Shown here: positions 8,846 through 20,193 of the stretch, one piece after another
Layout: every line of letters starts with the position of its first letter
Numbering within the stretch: position 1 is the stretch's first letter
Translations under genes and position numbers: made by a program
Source: Coccinella septempunctata
Lineage: Eukaryota > Arthropoda > Insecta > Coleoptera > Coccinellidae
Reading direction: 5' to 3'
Assembly (NCBI RefSeq): GCF_907165205.1
Contig: NC_058198.1
Location: 16,407,001-16,471,000, forward strand
Length of the DNA: 64,000 bases
The notes under the pieces: model-generated
Told to the model about the DNA's origin: nothing
What the model saw: the letters and a program-made list of their open reading frames with translations, nothing else
Database searches by the model: none

Positions 8846-10838
8846 ATTACTGGCTGAAGGCTCTTCCAATCCCGGTGTGACATACTCCCGTTGTTGTTTT
8901 CTTTTGTACTCGTTAATTATGGTCTTGATGTAGTGAAGTGGATAGTTGTTCCTTCGTAATATTTTCGTGACCTTATCTAAATTTTGTGGTATGAACCTCT
9001 CATTGCTGAGTGATACAGCTCTGTTGACCAGATTGAACGCCACATTTCTCTTTTGGCTATAACTGTGGTTAGACAAGTAGTTAATACATCTGCCCGAATG
9101 TGTGGGCTTGGTATACCAGTTGCTGATAAGTTTATTGTTTTCCCTTACAATGAGTAGGTCCAAAAATGGAATGCTTCAATCTTTTTCCATTTCAAGGGTG
9201 AATCTTATTTTCTGATGATAGGAATTGAACACACTTACTGTTGTTTCTATCTGTGATTTCGGTACAAGAAGAAGTGTATCGTCCACATACAACTTTATTA
9301 ACGGAATTACGAAATTCAAAGTAGATACTACATAACGGAATAGAGCGTGCATGACTATATCAGCAAATGATGGGCTCTCCGGTGCGCCCATCGCTGTGCC
9401 ATCCCTTTGTTTAAAAAATCTTCCACAGCATACGAAATAGCCCCCATCAAAACACAAGTCAACCAGCTGCAGGAACTCCTGTTTTTCAAGGACTGTAAAA
9501 TTTCTAATGTAGTGAAAGCTCTGTGTCAACGCTGTCTTCACCAAACTTTTAGGAATGTTCGTAAACAAAGATACCACGTCCAGAGATATGAGCACATAAT
9601 CATCTGGTACCTCGATCAGTCTCAGCTCCTCCACCAAAGTATGCGAGTTCTTGACATTATACACTGCCGTGGAAAGAACACCATTAAGGATGGTGTGTAT
9701 GTATCTTCCTATCTTATGAGTAGGTGAATTGATACAACTAACTATAGGTCTGAGTTTTAACCCTTCTTTGTGTGTTTTCCTGAGAAAATAGATTTTGGGG
9801 GAGACGCTATTGTGAGAAATAAGTGATTTATAATCGGCCTCTGATATCTTTCCATCACTTTTTAGAATTTTCAAAAATTTGTTCACTCTGTCCTGCAACC
9901 TCTTGGTGGGGTCAACAGTCACTATTAGGTACGTCATCTCATCACTCAACATATTTTCGGCTTCATTCATGTACTCGTCTTTGTACATCAATACAGTACT
10001 GTTGCCCTTATCTGATGCGCAAATAATAATCTCTGGATGGTCTCTAACAAATTTCGTTGTGGCAGAGTAGTGCCCTGCTAGGGGGTCACTTCGTTGTCCT
10101 CTATTTCTTAAAAAATTATTGATTATTCCCACACCTAGCTCTAATTGAGTTTCTTTCAACCTCACTATCGGTAATGTTCTGGGTGAAATGTTCTATGTCC
10201 TTAATGAGCTCCAACTTAGGTATCTGCTTAGGGATAATACCATGCTTGGGGCCCAAACTTAGAGTGGATTTTACCTCCTGAGGTATATCAACAGTTGTAT
10301 AGTTCATGATAAAAGTATCAGACTCCATGATGGTAAAGGGCTGTACCTGTGCCCCCTCCAATCTACTCAGCTCTCTGACATTTCTAGACTTTGTTTCATG
10401 AAAAGTGGAAAGAAAAACACTCTCCGCCAAATTCCTAACACCGATGAATGTTGTAGGATCCAACAAACTCTGCAAGACCTGGATGACCACTTTTATGGAG
10501 TTTTCGGTTCTTGTCTTCTTCCACAGTGAAATCTTGATCTCAATATTAAGAATAGACTTGCGAAATCTGTTCATACACTTTTCAACCAACTTCGTGTAGG
10601 GATGCTCCCCTATCTGCAAGGTGTGAACCTGCCTTATATTACCGATTATATGTTCGGGAAAAACATGCCTCCCTCTACATTGTAACAAGAAAACAACTCT
10701 ATTTTTTAACGATGCCAGTTTTTTGTTCAAGTTCACAAAGGCTTTACTTCTACGGCAAACGTCCCCACCATATATCTCCCTGATGTTGTGGAATAATCCC
10801 CCCGGTGACATATTAATAGTATTTGCATTCATGTTCAT
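8841..10838 (-). pseudogene. PLE1 copy B, N-terminal and reverse transcriptase portion (broken)
   Basis: This is the 5' portion of copy B on the minus strand, starting at the ATG at 10838. It encodes the PLE N-terminal region followed by the RT with LISLDVVSLFTNIP, GTAMGAPESP and KLYVDDTLLL. Three lesions are visible. A two-base loss in the region of overlap (10116-10165) puts the N-terminal and RT parts in different frames. An in-frame TGA follows LEMEKD near 9173, where copy E has TGC (Cys). The Copia insertion cuts off the GIY-YIG part, now at 1817-2314. The first two lesions are shared with copy C. Confidence 0.85.
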
Positions 10839-11301
10839 CAAACTGAAGAAAGATAGCAGGAATTTGGACACTTATTATTCAAAAATTTTATTCAAAATAT
10901 GCCGACGTTTCGGAGAAGCATTTCTCCTTTCTCAAGGCTGTGGGAAACAAGTAAACATTAACGTTTAACATAGGAGACGAAAGCCATGACAAAGCACTCA
11001 CCTTATTTTATTCTATTTAAAGAAGAAATTTTTGAATCGTCAAACATGAGAAAAATAAGTTGGACATTCGCCAGATATTGTCACAAAATTGTTGATCTAG
11101 AAAGATTTTTTTTTGAGTTCTGTTACATGGGTAAATTTGAAGACTATTATAAGAGTCGAGGTTAAAAAGGGGACTAACACAGAATACATTTTCTTTTTCT
11201 TTTTTTCTCTGGGTTAGTGGTATGTCACAGCTGTCAACGCCATTTATGCTAAGATAAAACAAACAGAACATTGCACAAAGTTGTTAACAAACCGAGCAAA
11301 A
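10839..11301 (-). repeat. PLE1 pseudo-LTR between copies C and B
   Basis: Inter-copy block equivalent to 1360-1816. Includes an 84-codon open frame (11017-11271, minus) also open at 13971-14225 and 17492-17746; it resembles no family I know and may be chance. Confidence 0.75.
10901..10938 (-). ncRNA. Hammerhead-like ribozyme motif, PLE1 copy B
   Basis: Same 38-nt motif as at 1422-1459: GCC/GGC stem I, UUGAGAA core, stem II GGAGAA/UUCUCC, GAAACGUC. Confidence 0.55.
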
Positions 11302-13792
11302 CTACATGTTAGCTATGAGGCTATGGTACACCGAGCTTAAGTCTTGCGTGTCCTCTCTAAAATTCACCGTGCACTGTCTTTCTATGTGTATCATTTCACT
11401 AATGAGTCTTCTATTATAGCCTGATTCTTTGTCCAATATGGAAACATTCGAGAAGTCAAAACTATGTGAATTCACTATTGCATGTGTGGCTAGTGCTGTC
11501 CTCTGTGTACTTTTATCCCTCTTGTTTACGTCATTTTGGTGTTGTCTGATTCTGTCCTGGAGCAACTGCTTGGTTTGGCCCACATAACATCTCTCGCAGT
11601 CACCACACGGAATCTTGTATATCACCTCTGATTGTTTTAGGATGGGGGTGTCGTCTTTGAGCTTGGTGAAGAATCTCTTCTTTACATTGATCTTATTGTA
11701 AAAGGCAGCTGTCACATTGTGCTCCCGAAACACCCTGTTTATCTGGTATGACAGCCCAGGATACATAACCAGTCTTGTGAACCTCCTAACACTGTTATTA
11801 TTACTGGCTGAAGGCTCTTCCAATCCCGGTGTGACATACTCCCGTTGTTGTTTTCTTTTGTACTCGTTAATTATGGTCTTGATGTAGTGAAGTGGATAGT
11901 TGTTCCTTCGTAATATTTTCGTGACCTTATCTAAATTTTGTGGTATGAACCTCTCATTGCCTAGTGATACAGCTCTGTTGACCAGATTGAACGCCACATT
12001 TCTCTTTTGGCTATAACTGTGGTTAGACAAGTAGTTAATACATCTGCCCGAATGTGTGGGCTTGGTATACCAGTTGCTGATAAGTTTATTGTTTTCCCTT
12101 ACAATAAGTAGGTCCAAAAATGGAATGCTTCAATCTTTTTCCATTTCAAGGGTGAATCTTATTTTCTGATGATAGGAATTGAACACACTTACTGTTGTTT
12201 CTATCTGTGATTTCGGTACAAGAAGAAGTGTATCGTCCACATACAACTTTATTAACGGAATTGCGAAATTCAACCTAGATACTACATAACGGAATAGAGC
12301 GTGCATGACTATATCAGAAAATGATGGGCTCTCCGGTGCGCCCATCACTGTGCCATCCCTTTGTTTAAAAAATCTTCCACAGAATACGAAATAGCCCCCA
12401 TCAAAACACAAGTCAACCAGCTGCAGGAACTCCTGTTTTTCAAGGACTGTAAAATTTCTAATGTAGTGCCAGCTCTGTGTCAACGCTGTCTTCACCAAAC
12501 TTTTAGGAATGTTCGTAAACAAAGATACCACGTCCAGAGATATGAGCACATAATCATCTGGTACCTCGATCAGTCTCAGCTCCTCCACCAAAGTATGCGA
12601 GTTCTTGACATTATATACTGACGTGGAAAGAACACCATTAAGGATGGTGTGTATGTATCTTCCTATCTTATGAGTGGGTGAATTGATACAACTAACTATA
12701 GGTCTGAGTTTTAACCCTTCTTTGTGTGTTTTCCTGAGAAAATAGATTTTGGGGGAGACGCTATTGTGAGAAATAAGTGATTTATAATCGGCCTCTGATA
12801 TCTTTCCATCACTTTTTAGAATTTTCAAAAATTTGTTCACTCTGTCCTGCAACCTCTTGGTGGGTTCAACAGTCACTATTAGGTACGTCATCTCATCACT
12901 CAACATATTTTCGGCTTCATTCATGTACTCGTCTCTGTACATCAATACAGTACTGTTGCCCTTATCTGATGCGCAAATAATAATCTCTGGATGGTCTCTA
13001 ACAAATTTCGTTGTGGCAGAGTAGTGCCCTGCTAGGGGGTCACTTCGTTGTCCTCTATTTCTTGAAAAATTATTGATTATTCCCACACCTAGCTCTAATT
13101 GAGTTTCTTTCAACCTCACTATCGGTAATGTTCTGGGTGAAATGTTCTATGTCCTTAATGAGCTCCAACTTAGGTATCTGCTTAGGGATAATACCATGCT
13201 TAGGGCCCAAACTTAGAGTGGATTTTACCTCCTGGGGTATATCAACAGTTGTATAGTTCATGATAAAAGTATCAGACTCCATGATGGTAGAGGGCTGTAC
13301 CTGTGCCCCCTCCAATCTACTCAGCTTTCTGACATTTCTAGACTTTGTTTCATGAAAAGTGGAAAGAAAAACACTCTCCGCCAAATTCCTAACACCGATG
13401 AATGTTGTAGGATCCAACAAACTCTGCAAGACCTGGATGACCACTTTTATGGAGTTTTCGGTTCTTGTCTTCTTCCACAGTGAAATCTTGATCTCAATAT
13501 TAAGAATAGACTTGCGAAATCTGTTCATACACTTTTCAACCAACTTCGTGTAGGGATGCTCCTCTATCTGCAAGGTGTGAACCTGCCTTATATTACCGAT
13601 TATATGTTCGGGAAAAACATGCCTCCCTCTACATTGTAACAAGAAATCAACTCTATTTTTTAACGATGCCAGTTTTTTGTTCAAGTTCACAAAGGCTTTA
13701 CATCTACTGCAAACGTCCCCACCATATATCTCCCTGATGTTGTGGAATAATCCCTCCGGTGACATATTAATAGTATTTGCATCCATGTTCAT
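11302..13792 (-). pseudogene. PLE1 copy C, full-length but broken Penelope-like polyprotein
   Basis: This is a complete-length PLE1 body, from ATG 13792 to the stop at 11302. Segments in order: N-terminal domain (13070-13792), RT (12130-13119) with LISLDVVSLFTNIP, GTVMGAPESP and YVDD, then FLDLL, linker and GIY-YIG endonuclease (11302-12117) with IPCGDCERCYVGQT. The two-base deletion between the N-terminal and RT frames and the TGA after LEMEKD are the same as in copy B. B and C therefore derive from one already damaged template or from array duplication. The GIY-YIG part is open and uninterrupted. Confidence 0.88.
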
Positions 13793-14255
13793 CAAACTGA
13801 AGAAAGATAGCAGGAATTTGGACACTTATTATTCAAAAATTTTATTCAAAATTTGCCGACGTTTCGGAGAAGCATTTCTCCTTTCTCAAGGCTGTGGGAA
13901 ACAAGTAAACATTAACGTTTAACATAGGAGACGAAAGCCATGACAAAGCACTCACCTTATTTTATTCTATTTAAAGAAGAAATTTTTGAATCGTCAAACA
14001 TGAGAAAAATAAGTTGGACATTCGCCAGATATTGTCACAAAATTGTTGATCTAGAAAGATTTTTTGTTGAGTTCTGTTACGTGGGTAAATTTGAAGACTA
14101 TTATAAGAGTCGAGGTTAAAAAGGGGACTAACACAGAATACATTTTCTTTTTCTTTTTTTCTCTGGGTTAGTGGTATGTCACAGCTGTCAACGCCATCTA
14201 TGCTAAGATAAAACAAACAGAACATTGCACAAAGTTGTTAACAAACCGAACAAAA
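13793..14255 (-). repeat. PLE1 pseudo-LTR between fragment D and copy C
   Basis: Same inter-copy block as 10839-11301, with a few substitutions. Confidence 0.75.
13855..13892 (-). ncRNA. Hammerhead-like ribozyme motif, PLE1 copy C
   Basis: Same motif as at 1422-1459. It lies about 60 nt upstream of the copy C start codon. Confidence 0.55.
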
Positions 14256-14468
14256 CTACATGTTAGCTATGAGGCTATGGTACATCGAGCTTAAGTCTTG
14301 CGTGTCCTCTCTAAAATTCACCGTGCACTGTCTTTGTATGTGTATCATTTCACTAATGAGTCTTCTATTATAGCCTGATTCTTTGTCCAATATGGAAACA
14401 TTCGAGAAGTCAAAACTATGTGAATTCACTATTGCATGTGTGGCTAGTGCTGTCCTCTGTGTACTTTT
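14256..14468 (-). pseudogene. PLE1 fragment D, last ~70 codons only
   Basis: Encodes only the C-terminal tail of PLE1 (STQRTALATHAIVNS... to the stop). It is 5'-truncated at 14468, where the sequence switches to a CATT repeat. Its truncated 5' end faces the 5' end of the oppositely oriented copy E. Confidence 0.85.
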
Positions 14469-14603
14469 CATTCATTCATTCATTCATTGCTGTATCCCGT
14501 TACCGGAAAAAAATCTACAAAAAGAAGAAGAAGAAAAAAAAAAAAATCGAACAGACTTGTAACTTCTTAGTGCTAGTTGCGACTGTGTGCCCTCCTGTGA
14601 CTA
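14469..14603. other. Filler between inverted PLE1 copies: CATT microsatellite and A-rich segment
   Basis: About 135 bp that belongs to neither flanking PLE1 copy. It starts with five CATT units, continues GCTGTATCCCGTTACCGG, then an A-rich run with AAG repeats and a unique stretch. I do not recognise its origin. Confidence 0.6.
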
Positions 14604-14970
14604 AAAAAAGAAAAAAAAAATGTATTCTGTGTTAGTCCCCTTTTTAACCTCGACTCTTATAATAGTCTTCAAATTTACCCATGTAACAGAACTCAACAAA
14701 AAATCTTTCTAGATCAACAATTTTGTGACAATATCTGGCGAATGTCCAACTCATTTTTCTCATGTTTGACGATTCAAAAATTTCTTCTTTAAATAGAATA
14801 AAATAAGGTGAGTGCTTTGTCATGGCTTTCGTCTCCTATGTTAAACGTTAATGTTTACTTGTTTCCCACAGCCTTGAGAAAGGAGAAATGCTTCTCCGAA
14901 ACGTCGGCAAATTTTGAATAAAATTTTTGAATAATAAGTGTCCAAATTCCTGCTATCTTTCTTCAGTTTG
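14604..14970 (+). repeat. PLE1 pseudo-LTR ahead of copy E (5'-shortened)
   Basis: Plus-strand equivalent of 17461-17911 but lacking roughly the first 100 bp; it begins inside the A/G-rich run preceding TGTATTCTGTG. Confidence 0.75.
14871..14908 (+). ncRNA. Hammerhead-like ribozyme motif, upstream of PLE1 copy E
   Basis: GCC at 14871-14873 pairs with GGC at 14906-14908. Stem II is GGAGAA/UUCUCC (14882-14897), followed by GAAACGUC with the predicted cut after C14905. The core is UUGAGAA rather than CUGANGA. Confidence 0.55.
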
Positions 14971-17460
14971 ATGAACATGGATGCAAATACTATTAATATG
15001 TCACCGGGGGGATTATTCCACAACATCAGGGAGATATATGGTGGGGACGTTTGCCGTAGATGTAAAGCCTTTGTGAACTTGAACAAAAAACTGGCATCGT
15101 TAAAAAATAGAGTTGTTTTCTTGTTACAATGTAGAGGGAGGCATGTTTTTCCCGAACATATAATCGGTAATATAAGGCAGGTTCACACCTTGCAGATAGA
15201 GGAGCATCCCTACACGAAGTTGGTTGAAAAGTGTATGAACAGATTTCGCAAGTCTGTTCTTAATATTGAGATCAAGATTTCACTGTGGAAGAAGACAAGA
15301 ACCGAAAACTCCATAAAAGTGGTCATCCAGGTCTTGCAGAGTTTGTTGGATCCTACAACATTCATCGGTGTTAGGAATTTGGCGGAGAGTGTTTTTCTTT
15401 CCACTTTTCATGAAACAAAGTCTAGAAATGTCAGAAAGCTGAGTAGATTGGAGGGGGCACAGGTACAGCCCTTTACCATCATGGAGTCTGATACTTTTAT
15501 CATGAACTATACAACTGTTGATATACCCCAAGAGGTAAAATCCACTCTAAGTTTGGGCCCTAAGCATGGTATTATCCCTAAGCAGATACCTAAGTTGGAG
15601 CTCATTAAGGACATAGAACATTTCACCCAGAACATTACCGATAGTGAGGTTGAAAGAAACTCAATTAGAGCTAGGTGTGGGAATAATCAATAATTTTTTA
15701 AGAAATAGAGGACAACGAAGTGACCCCCTAGCAGGGCACTACTCTGCCACAACGAAATTTGTTAGAGACCATCCAGAGATTATTATTTGCGCATCAGATA
15801 AGGGCAACAGTACTGTATTGATGTACAGAGACGAGTACATGAATGAAGCCGAAAATATGTTGAGTGATGAGATGACGTACCTAATAGTGACTGTTGACCC
15901 CACCAAGAGGTTGCAGGACAGAGTGAAAAAATTTTTGAAAATTCTAAAAAGTGATGGAAAGATATCAGAGGCCGATTATAAATCACTTATTTCTCACAAT
16001 AGCGTCTCCCCCAAAATCTATTTTCTCAGGAAAACACACAAAGAAGGGTTAAAACTCAGACCTATAGTTAGTTGTATCAATTCACCCACTCATAAGATAG
16101 GAAGATACATACACACCATCCTTAATGGTGTTCTTTCCACGTCAGTATATAATGTCAAGAACTCGCATACTTTGGTGGGGGAGCTGAGACTGATCGAGGT
16201 ACCAGATGATTATGTGCTCATATCTCTGGACGTGGTATCTTTGTTTACGAACATTCCTAAAAGTTTGGTGAAGACAGCGTTGACACAGAGCTGGCACTAC
16301 ATTAGAAATTTTACAGTCCTTGAAAAACAGGAGTTCCTGCAGCTGGTTGACTTGTGTTTTGATGGGGGCTATTTCGTATTCTGTGGAAGATTTTTTAAAC
16401 AAAGGGATGGCACAGTGATAGGCGCACCGGAGAGCCCATCATTTTCTGATATAGTCATGCACGCTCTATTCCGTTATGTAGTATCTAGGTTGAATTTCGC
16501 AATTCCGTTAATGAAGTTGTATGTGGACGATACACTTCTTCTTGTACCGAAATCACAGATAGAAACAACAGTAAGTGTGTTCAATTCCTATCATCAGAAA
16601 ATAAGATTCACCCTTGAAATGGAAAAAGATTGCAGCATTCCATTTTTGGACCTACTTATTGTAAGGGAAAACAATAAACTTATCACCAACTGGTATACCA
16701 AGCCCACACATTCGGGCAGATGTATTAACTACTTGTCTAACCACAGTTATAGCCAAAAGAGAAATGTGGCGTTCAATCTGGTCAACAGAGCTGTATCACT
16801 CAGCAATGAGAGGTTCATACCACAAAATTTAGATAAGGTCACGAAAATATTACGAAGGAACAACTATCCACTTCACTACATCAAGACCATAATTAACGAG
16901 TACAAAAGAAAACAACAACGGGAGTATGTCACACCGGGATTGGAAGAGCCTTCAGCCAGTAATGATAACAGTGTTAGGAGGTTCACAAGACTGGTTATGT
17001 ATCCTGGGCTGTCATACCAGATAAACAGGGTGTTTCGGGAGCACAATGTGACAGCTGCCTTTTACAATAAGATCAATGTAAAGAAGAGATTCTTCACCAA
17101 GCTCAAAGACGACACCCCCATCCTAAAACAATCAGAGGTGATATACAAGATTCCGTGTGGGTGACTGCGAGAGATGTTATGTGGGCCAAACCAAGCAGTT
17201 GCTCCAGGACAGAATCAGACAACACCAAAATGACGTAAACAAGAGGATGAAAGTACACAGAGGACAGCACTAGCCACACATGCAATAGTGAATTCACATA
17301 GTTTTGACTTCTCGAATGTTTCCATATTGGACAAAGAATCAGGCTATAATAGAAGACTCATTAGTGAAATGATACACATAGAAAGACAGTGCACGGTGAA
17401 TTTTAGAGAGGACACGCAAGACTTAAGCTCGGTGTACCATAGCCTCATAGCTAACATGTA
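14971..17460 (+). pseudogene. PLE1 copy E, full-length inverted copy, lightly damaged
   Basis: This is a plus-strand PLE1 body, start ATG 14971 and stop TAG at 17458-17460. The N-terminal domain (to about 15690) and the RT (from about 15644) are in different frames because of the same two-base loss as in B and C. The RT has PKIYFLRKTHKEG (~16010), LISLDVVSLFTNIP (~16220), GAPESP (~16420), YVDD (~16520) and FLDLL (~16640). It carries TGC (Cys) where B and C have TGA, so RT and linker are continuous to 17164. One extra G near 17160 and a one-base loss near 17247 throw about 85 nt of the GIY-YIG region out of frame and then restore it. E is the only full-length copy without the TGA. Confidence 0.88.
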
Positions 17461-17911
17461 GTTTTGCTCGGTTTGTTAACAACTTTGTGCAATGTTCTGT
17501 TTGTTTTATCTTAGCATAGATGGCGTTGACAGCTGTGACATACCACTAACCCAGAGAAAAAAAGAAAAAGAAAATGTATTCTGTGTTAGTCCCCTTTTTA
17601 ACCTCGACTCTTATAATAGTCTTCAAATTTACCCATGTAACAGAACTCAAAAAAAAATCTTTCTAGATCAACAATTTTGTGACAATATCTGGCGAATGTC
17701 CAACTTATTTTTCTCATGTTTGACGATTCAAAAATTTCTTCTTTAAATAGAATAAAATAAGGTGAGTGCTTTGTCATGGCTTTCGTCTCCTATGTTAAAC
17801 GTTAATGTTTACTTGTTTCCCACAGCCTTGAGAAAGGAGAAATGCTTCTCCGAAACGTTGGCATATTTTGAATAAAATTTTTGAATAATAAGTGTCCAAA
17901 TTCCTGCTATC
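17461..17911 (+). repeat. PLE1 pseudo-LTR after copy E, start of a further tandem copy
   Basis: Full inter-copy block. It ends in GTGTCCAAATTCCTGCTATC, the sequence that normally leads into a PLE1 ORF, and is cut by the assembly gap. At least one more plus-strand copy probably followed. Confidence 0.75.
17825..17862 (+). ncRNA. Hammerhead-like ribozyme motif, downstream of PLE1 copy E
   Basis: Same motif as at 14871-14908 with GUU in place of GUC at the cleavage site (GAAACGUUGGC). It lies 2954 nt from the upstream motif, which is one element length. Confidence 0.55.
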
Positions 17912-18111
17912 NNNNNNNNNNNNNNNNNNNNNNNNNNNNNNNNNNNNNNNNNNNNNNNNNNNNNNNNNNNNNNNNNNNNNNNNNNNNNNNNNNNNNNNNN
18001 NNNNNNNNNNNNNNNNNNNNNNNNNNNNNNNNNNNNNNNNNNNNNNNNNNNNNNNNNNNNNNNNNNNNNNNNNNNNNNNNNNNNNNNNNNNNNNNNNNNN
18101 NNNNNNNNNNN
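17912..18111. other. Assembly gap (200 N)
   Basis: A run of exactly 200 N, probably a placeholder of unknown true length. PLE1 lies to the left and an R4/Dong-like element to the right. Confidence 0.99.
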
Positions 18112-19713
18112 GCACAGCCATAACGACAGCTATCGTCCGCCACTGAGGCATCCTTGGCGATGTATCTCATGTAATTTCTTGTTGGAATCACCTGATCCTG
18201 GATGGCGAGCATGAAGCCCTCTGTCTCAGGAAACAACCTTCCGGAAGTCAGCCAGTAGTTCGACGCAGATATGTCGACGTAATCATGGTTGACCTCATTC
18301 TGGTGCCTCCCATGCAAAGGTTTGCCAATCAGTTTCTGCATTTTACTTTCTGCAGAGTGTTCGACGGTTTCCAAGTGATCCTGGTGTAGCTTTAACGGTG
18401 TAGATGTATCAGCAACACAAACTAATCGATGGAGTTCTGACGAAGCTGCCTTGCTCAAGAAATAGTTTCGAAGTCCTTCAATTTCCTGGGACATACGGTT
18501 GGACAAATCAACAATTCCTCTACCCCCAAGATGTCGTGGCAGCTCTGTCCGTTCTATTGAGCTTTTGGGGTGATGTTTATTGTGTTTAGTCAGCATCGTC
18601 CTTATTTTTCTCTGTAAAGCTGCTAAATCGGTGGTCGTCCAAGAGATAATACCAAATGAATAGCTCAGCGCCGAGCAAGCGTAGGTGTTAATCGCTTTTA
18701 TCAGATTCTTGCTGTTAAGACCAGTTCTCATTATCCTCCTCAATCTTCGGGTAAACTCCTCCGTTAATTCTTTTTTCATCTGAGTCTGATTGATTTTTCT
18801 TGCCTGTTTTATGCCTAGATACTTGTATGTGTATCCTTCCTTTAATGCTTCAATTTCTGCACCTTCCTTGAGTTTGAACGTACCATCTTCTATTTTCCCT
18901 CTCGTTATGTTTAGCAGTCGACATTTTTCTAGTCCAAACTTCATTTTGATGTCTTCCGAGAATCCTTCCACCATTTTCAGCATCAGTTGCATTTGTTTTT
19001 TGGTAGATGCGAAGAGTTTCAAATCGTCCATGTAAAGGAGATGATTCAGTTTCATCATGGTTCTACTCCCGCTCTTGATGGAAAATCCGTAGTCCGTAGA
19101 ATTCAATCTATGAGACAAGGGATTCAGGGCCATGCAGAACCACAGAGGGCTCAGCGAGTCTCCTTGGAAAATTCCGCGTCTTATTGGAATAGGTCCTGTT
19201 GTAATGGAGCAATCTGCTGCTTTCATTTGGAGACTAGTACGCCAGGTTGACATGGCGTTTTTCAGGAACTTAACAATATTGGGATCCACCTTGTAAATCT
19301 TCAAGATCGTCAAGAGCCATTCGTGAGGTATAGAATCGAATGCTTTTTTGTAGTCTATGTTGGCAGCGTAAAGATTCCTTCGCTTGGAGAACGCTTGATT
19401 GCAGATAACTGAATCTATTATTAGTTGTTCTTTGCATCCTCGGCTGTCTTTGGTGCATCCTTTCTGTTGCATGGCGATGATGTTATTCCTTTCGCAATGG
19501 TTGTGAATTCGGTTTGAAATGCACGATGTGATTAATTTGTACATCGTTGGAAGACATGTGATTGGTCGGTACTTGGATGGGTCTTCTGTATTCCTTTGGT
19601 CTTTAGGTAACAAAAATGTTGTGCCATGTGTAAGGAATACTGGCATTCTTTCAGGATTTTCAATGACATCATTTATTGCGGAGGTCAATTTGTCATGCAT
19701 GATCCAAAGTTTC

Positions 19714-19834
19714 TTGATCCAGAAGTTCTGTAATCCATCAGGCCCAGGTGCTTTCCAGTTGTGCAGTCCTCTGATAGCTGATTTTACTTCTTCAATTGTG
19801 ATCATGTCATGCTGCATCGGCTCATATTTTATAG
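19714..19834 (-). repeat. 121-bp segment of R4-like RT, internal copy
   Basis: Part of the RT coding region (encoding MITIEEVKSAIRGLHNWKAPGPDG). It is repeated in the same orientation at 20073-20193 with only a couple of base differences. Confidence 0.85.
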
Positions 19835-20072
19835 CTTCAGATTTTTCATCTTCAATCCATCCGGTATCTCCATTGAAGTGAGGTTTCGTTGATAATTGTT
19901 CGGTCCAGAATTGTTCAATGGCTTCCTTTGGTGGTAACTTTCCATTCTCTCCATCCGAGGATGTGAGTGACCGGTAGAAAGATTCTTCCGACTTTTCGAA
20001 TGAATTATTGTCTCTTTTCCGGCTATAATTGCTTTTATATCTCCTCAGGCGTTCTGCATACAGACTTAATTT

Positions 20073-20193
20073 TTGATCCAGAAGTTCAGTAATCCATCAG
20101 GCCCAGGTGCTTTCCAGTTGTGCAGTCCTCTGATAGCCGATTTTACTTCTTCAATTGTGATCATGTCATGCTGCATCGGCTCATATTTTATAG
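20073..20193 (-). repeat. 121-bp segment of R4-like RT duplicated at the 5' terminus
   Basis: Second copy of 19714-19834, located exactly at the 5' end of the element against the U repeat. It is out of frame with the downstream ORF. A template jump during reverse transcription would explain it. Confidence 0.85.

Larger units (their letters stand above)
18112..20193 (-). pseudogene. R4/Dong-like non-LTR retrotransposon, RT portion, truncated at both ends
   Basis: Minus-strand ORF, open from about 20085 to the gap edge at 18112. It encodes a site-type non-LTR reverse transcriptase with KAPGPDG, NIDYKKAFDSIPHEW (motif A), RRGIFQGDSLSPLWFC (motif B) and LLYMDDLKLFA (motif C). The frame enters the C-terminal zinc module at DDSCRYGC. 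YMDD, together with the CCHC plus restriction-like endonuclease seen in the sister copy at 39650-40623, points to the R2/R4 group, most like R4/Dong. The reading frame is uninterrupted through 18112-20072. The 5' end carries a duplicated 121-bp internal segment. Confidence 0.85.

Noticed and set aside
9164..9180. TGA in PLE1 copies B and C as a selenocysteine codon (sister copy has Cys)
   Set aside because: Both copies also carry a frameshift, and no SECIS-like structure was recognised. A shared nonsense mutation is simpler.
17907..18111. R4 ORF extended through the N run to 17907
   Set aside because: Those codons are unknown bases. Only sequence from 18112 is supported.
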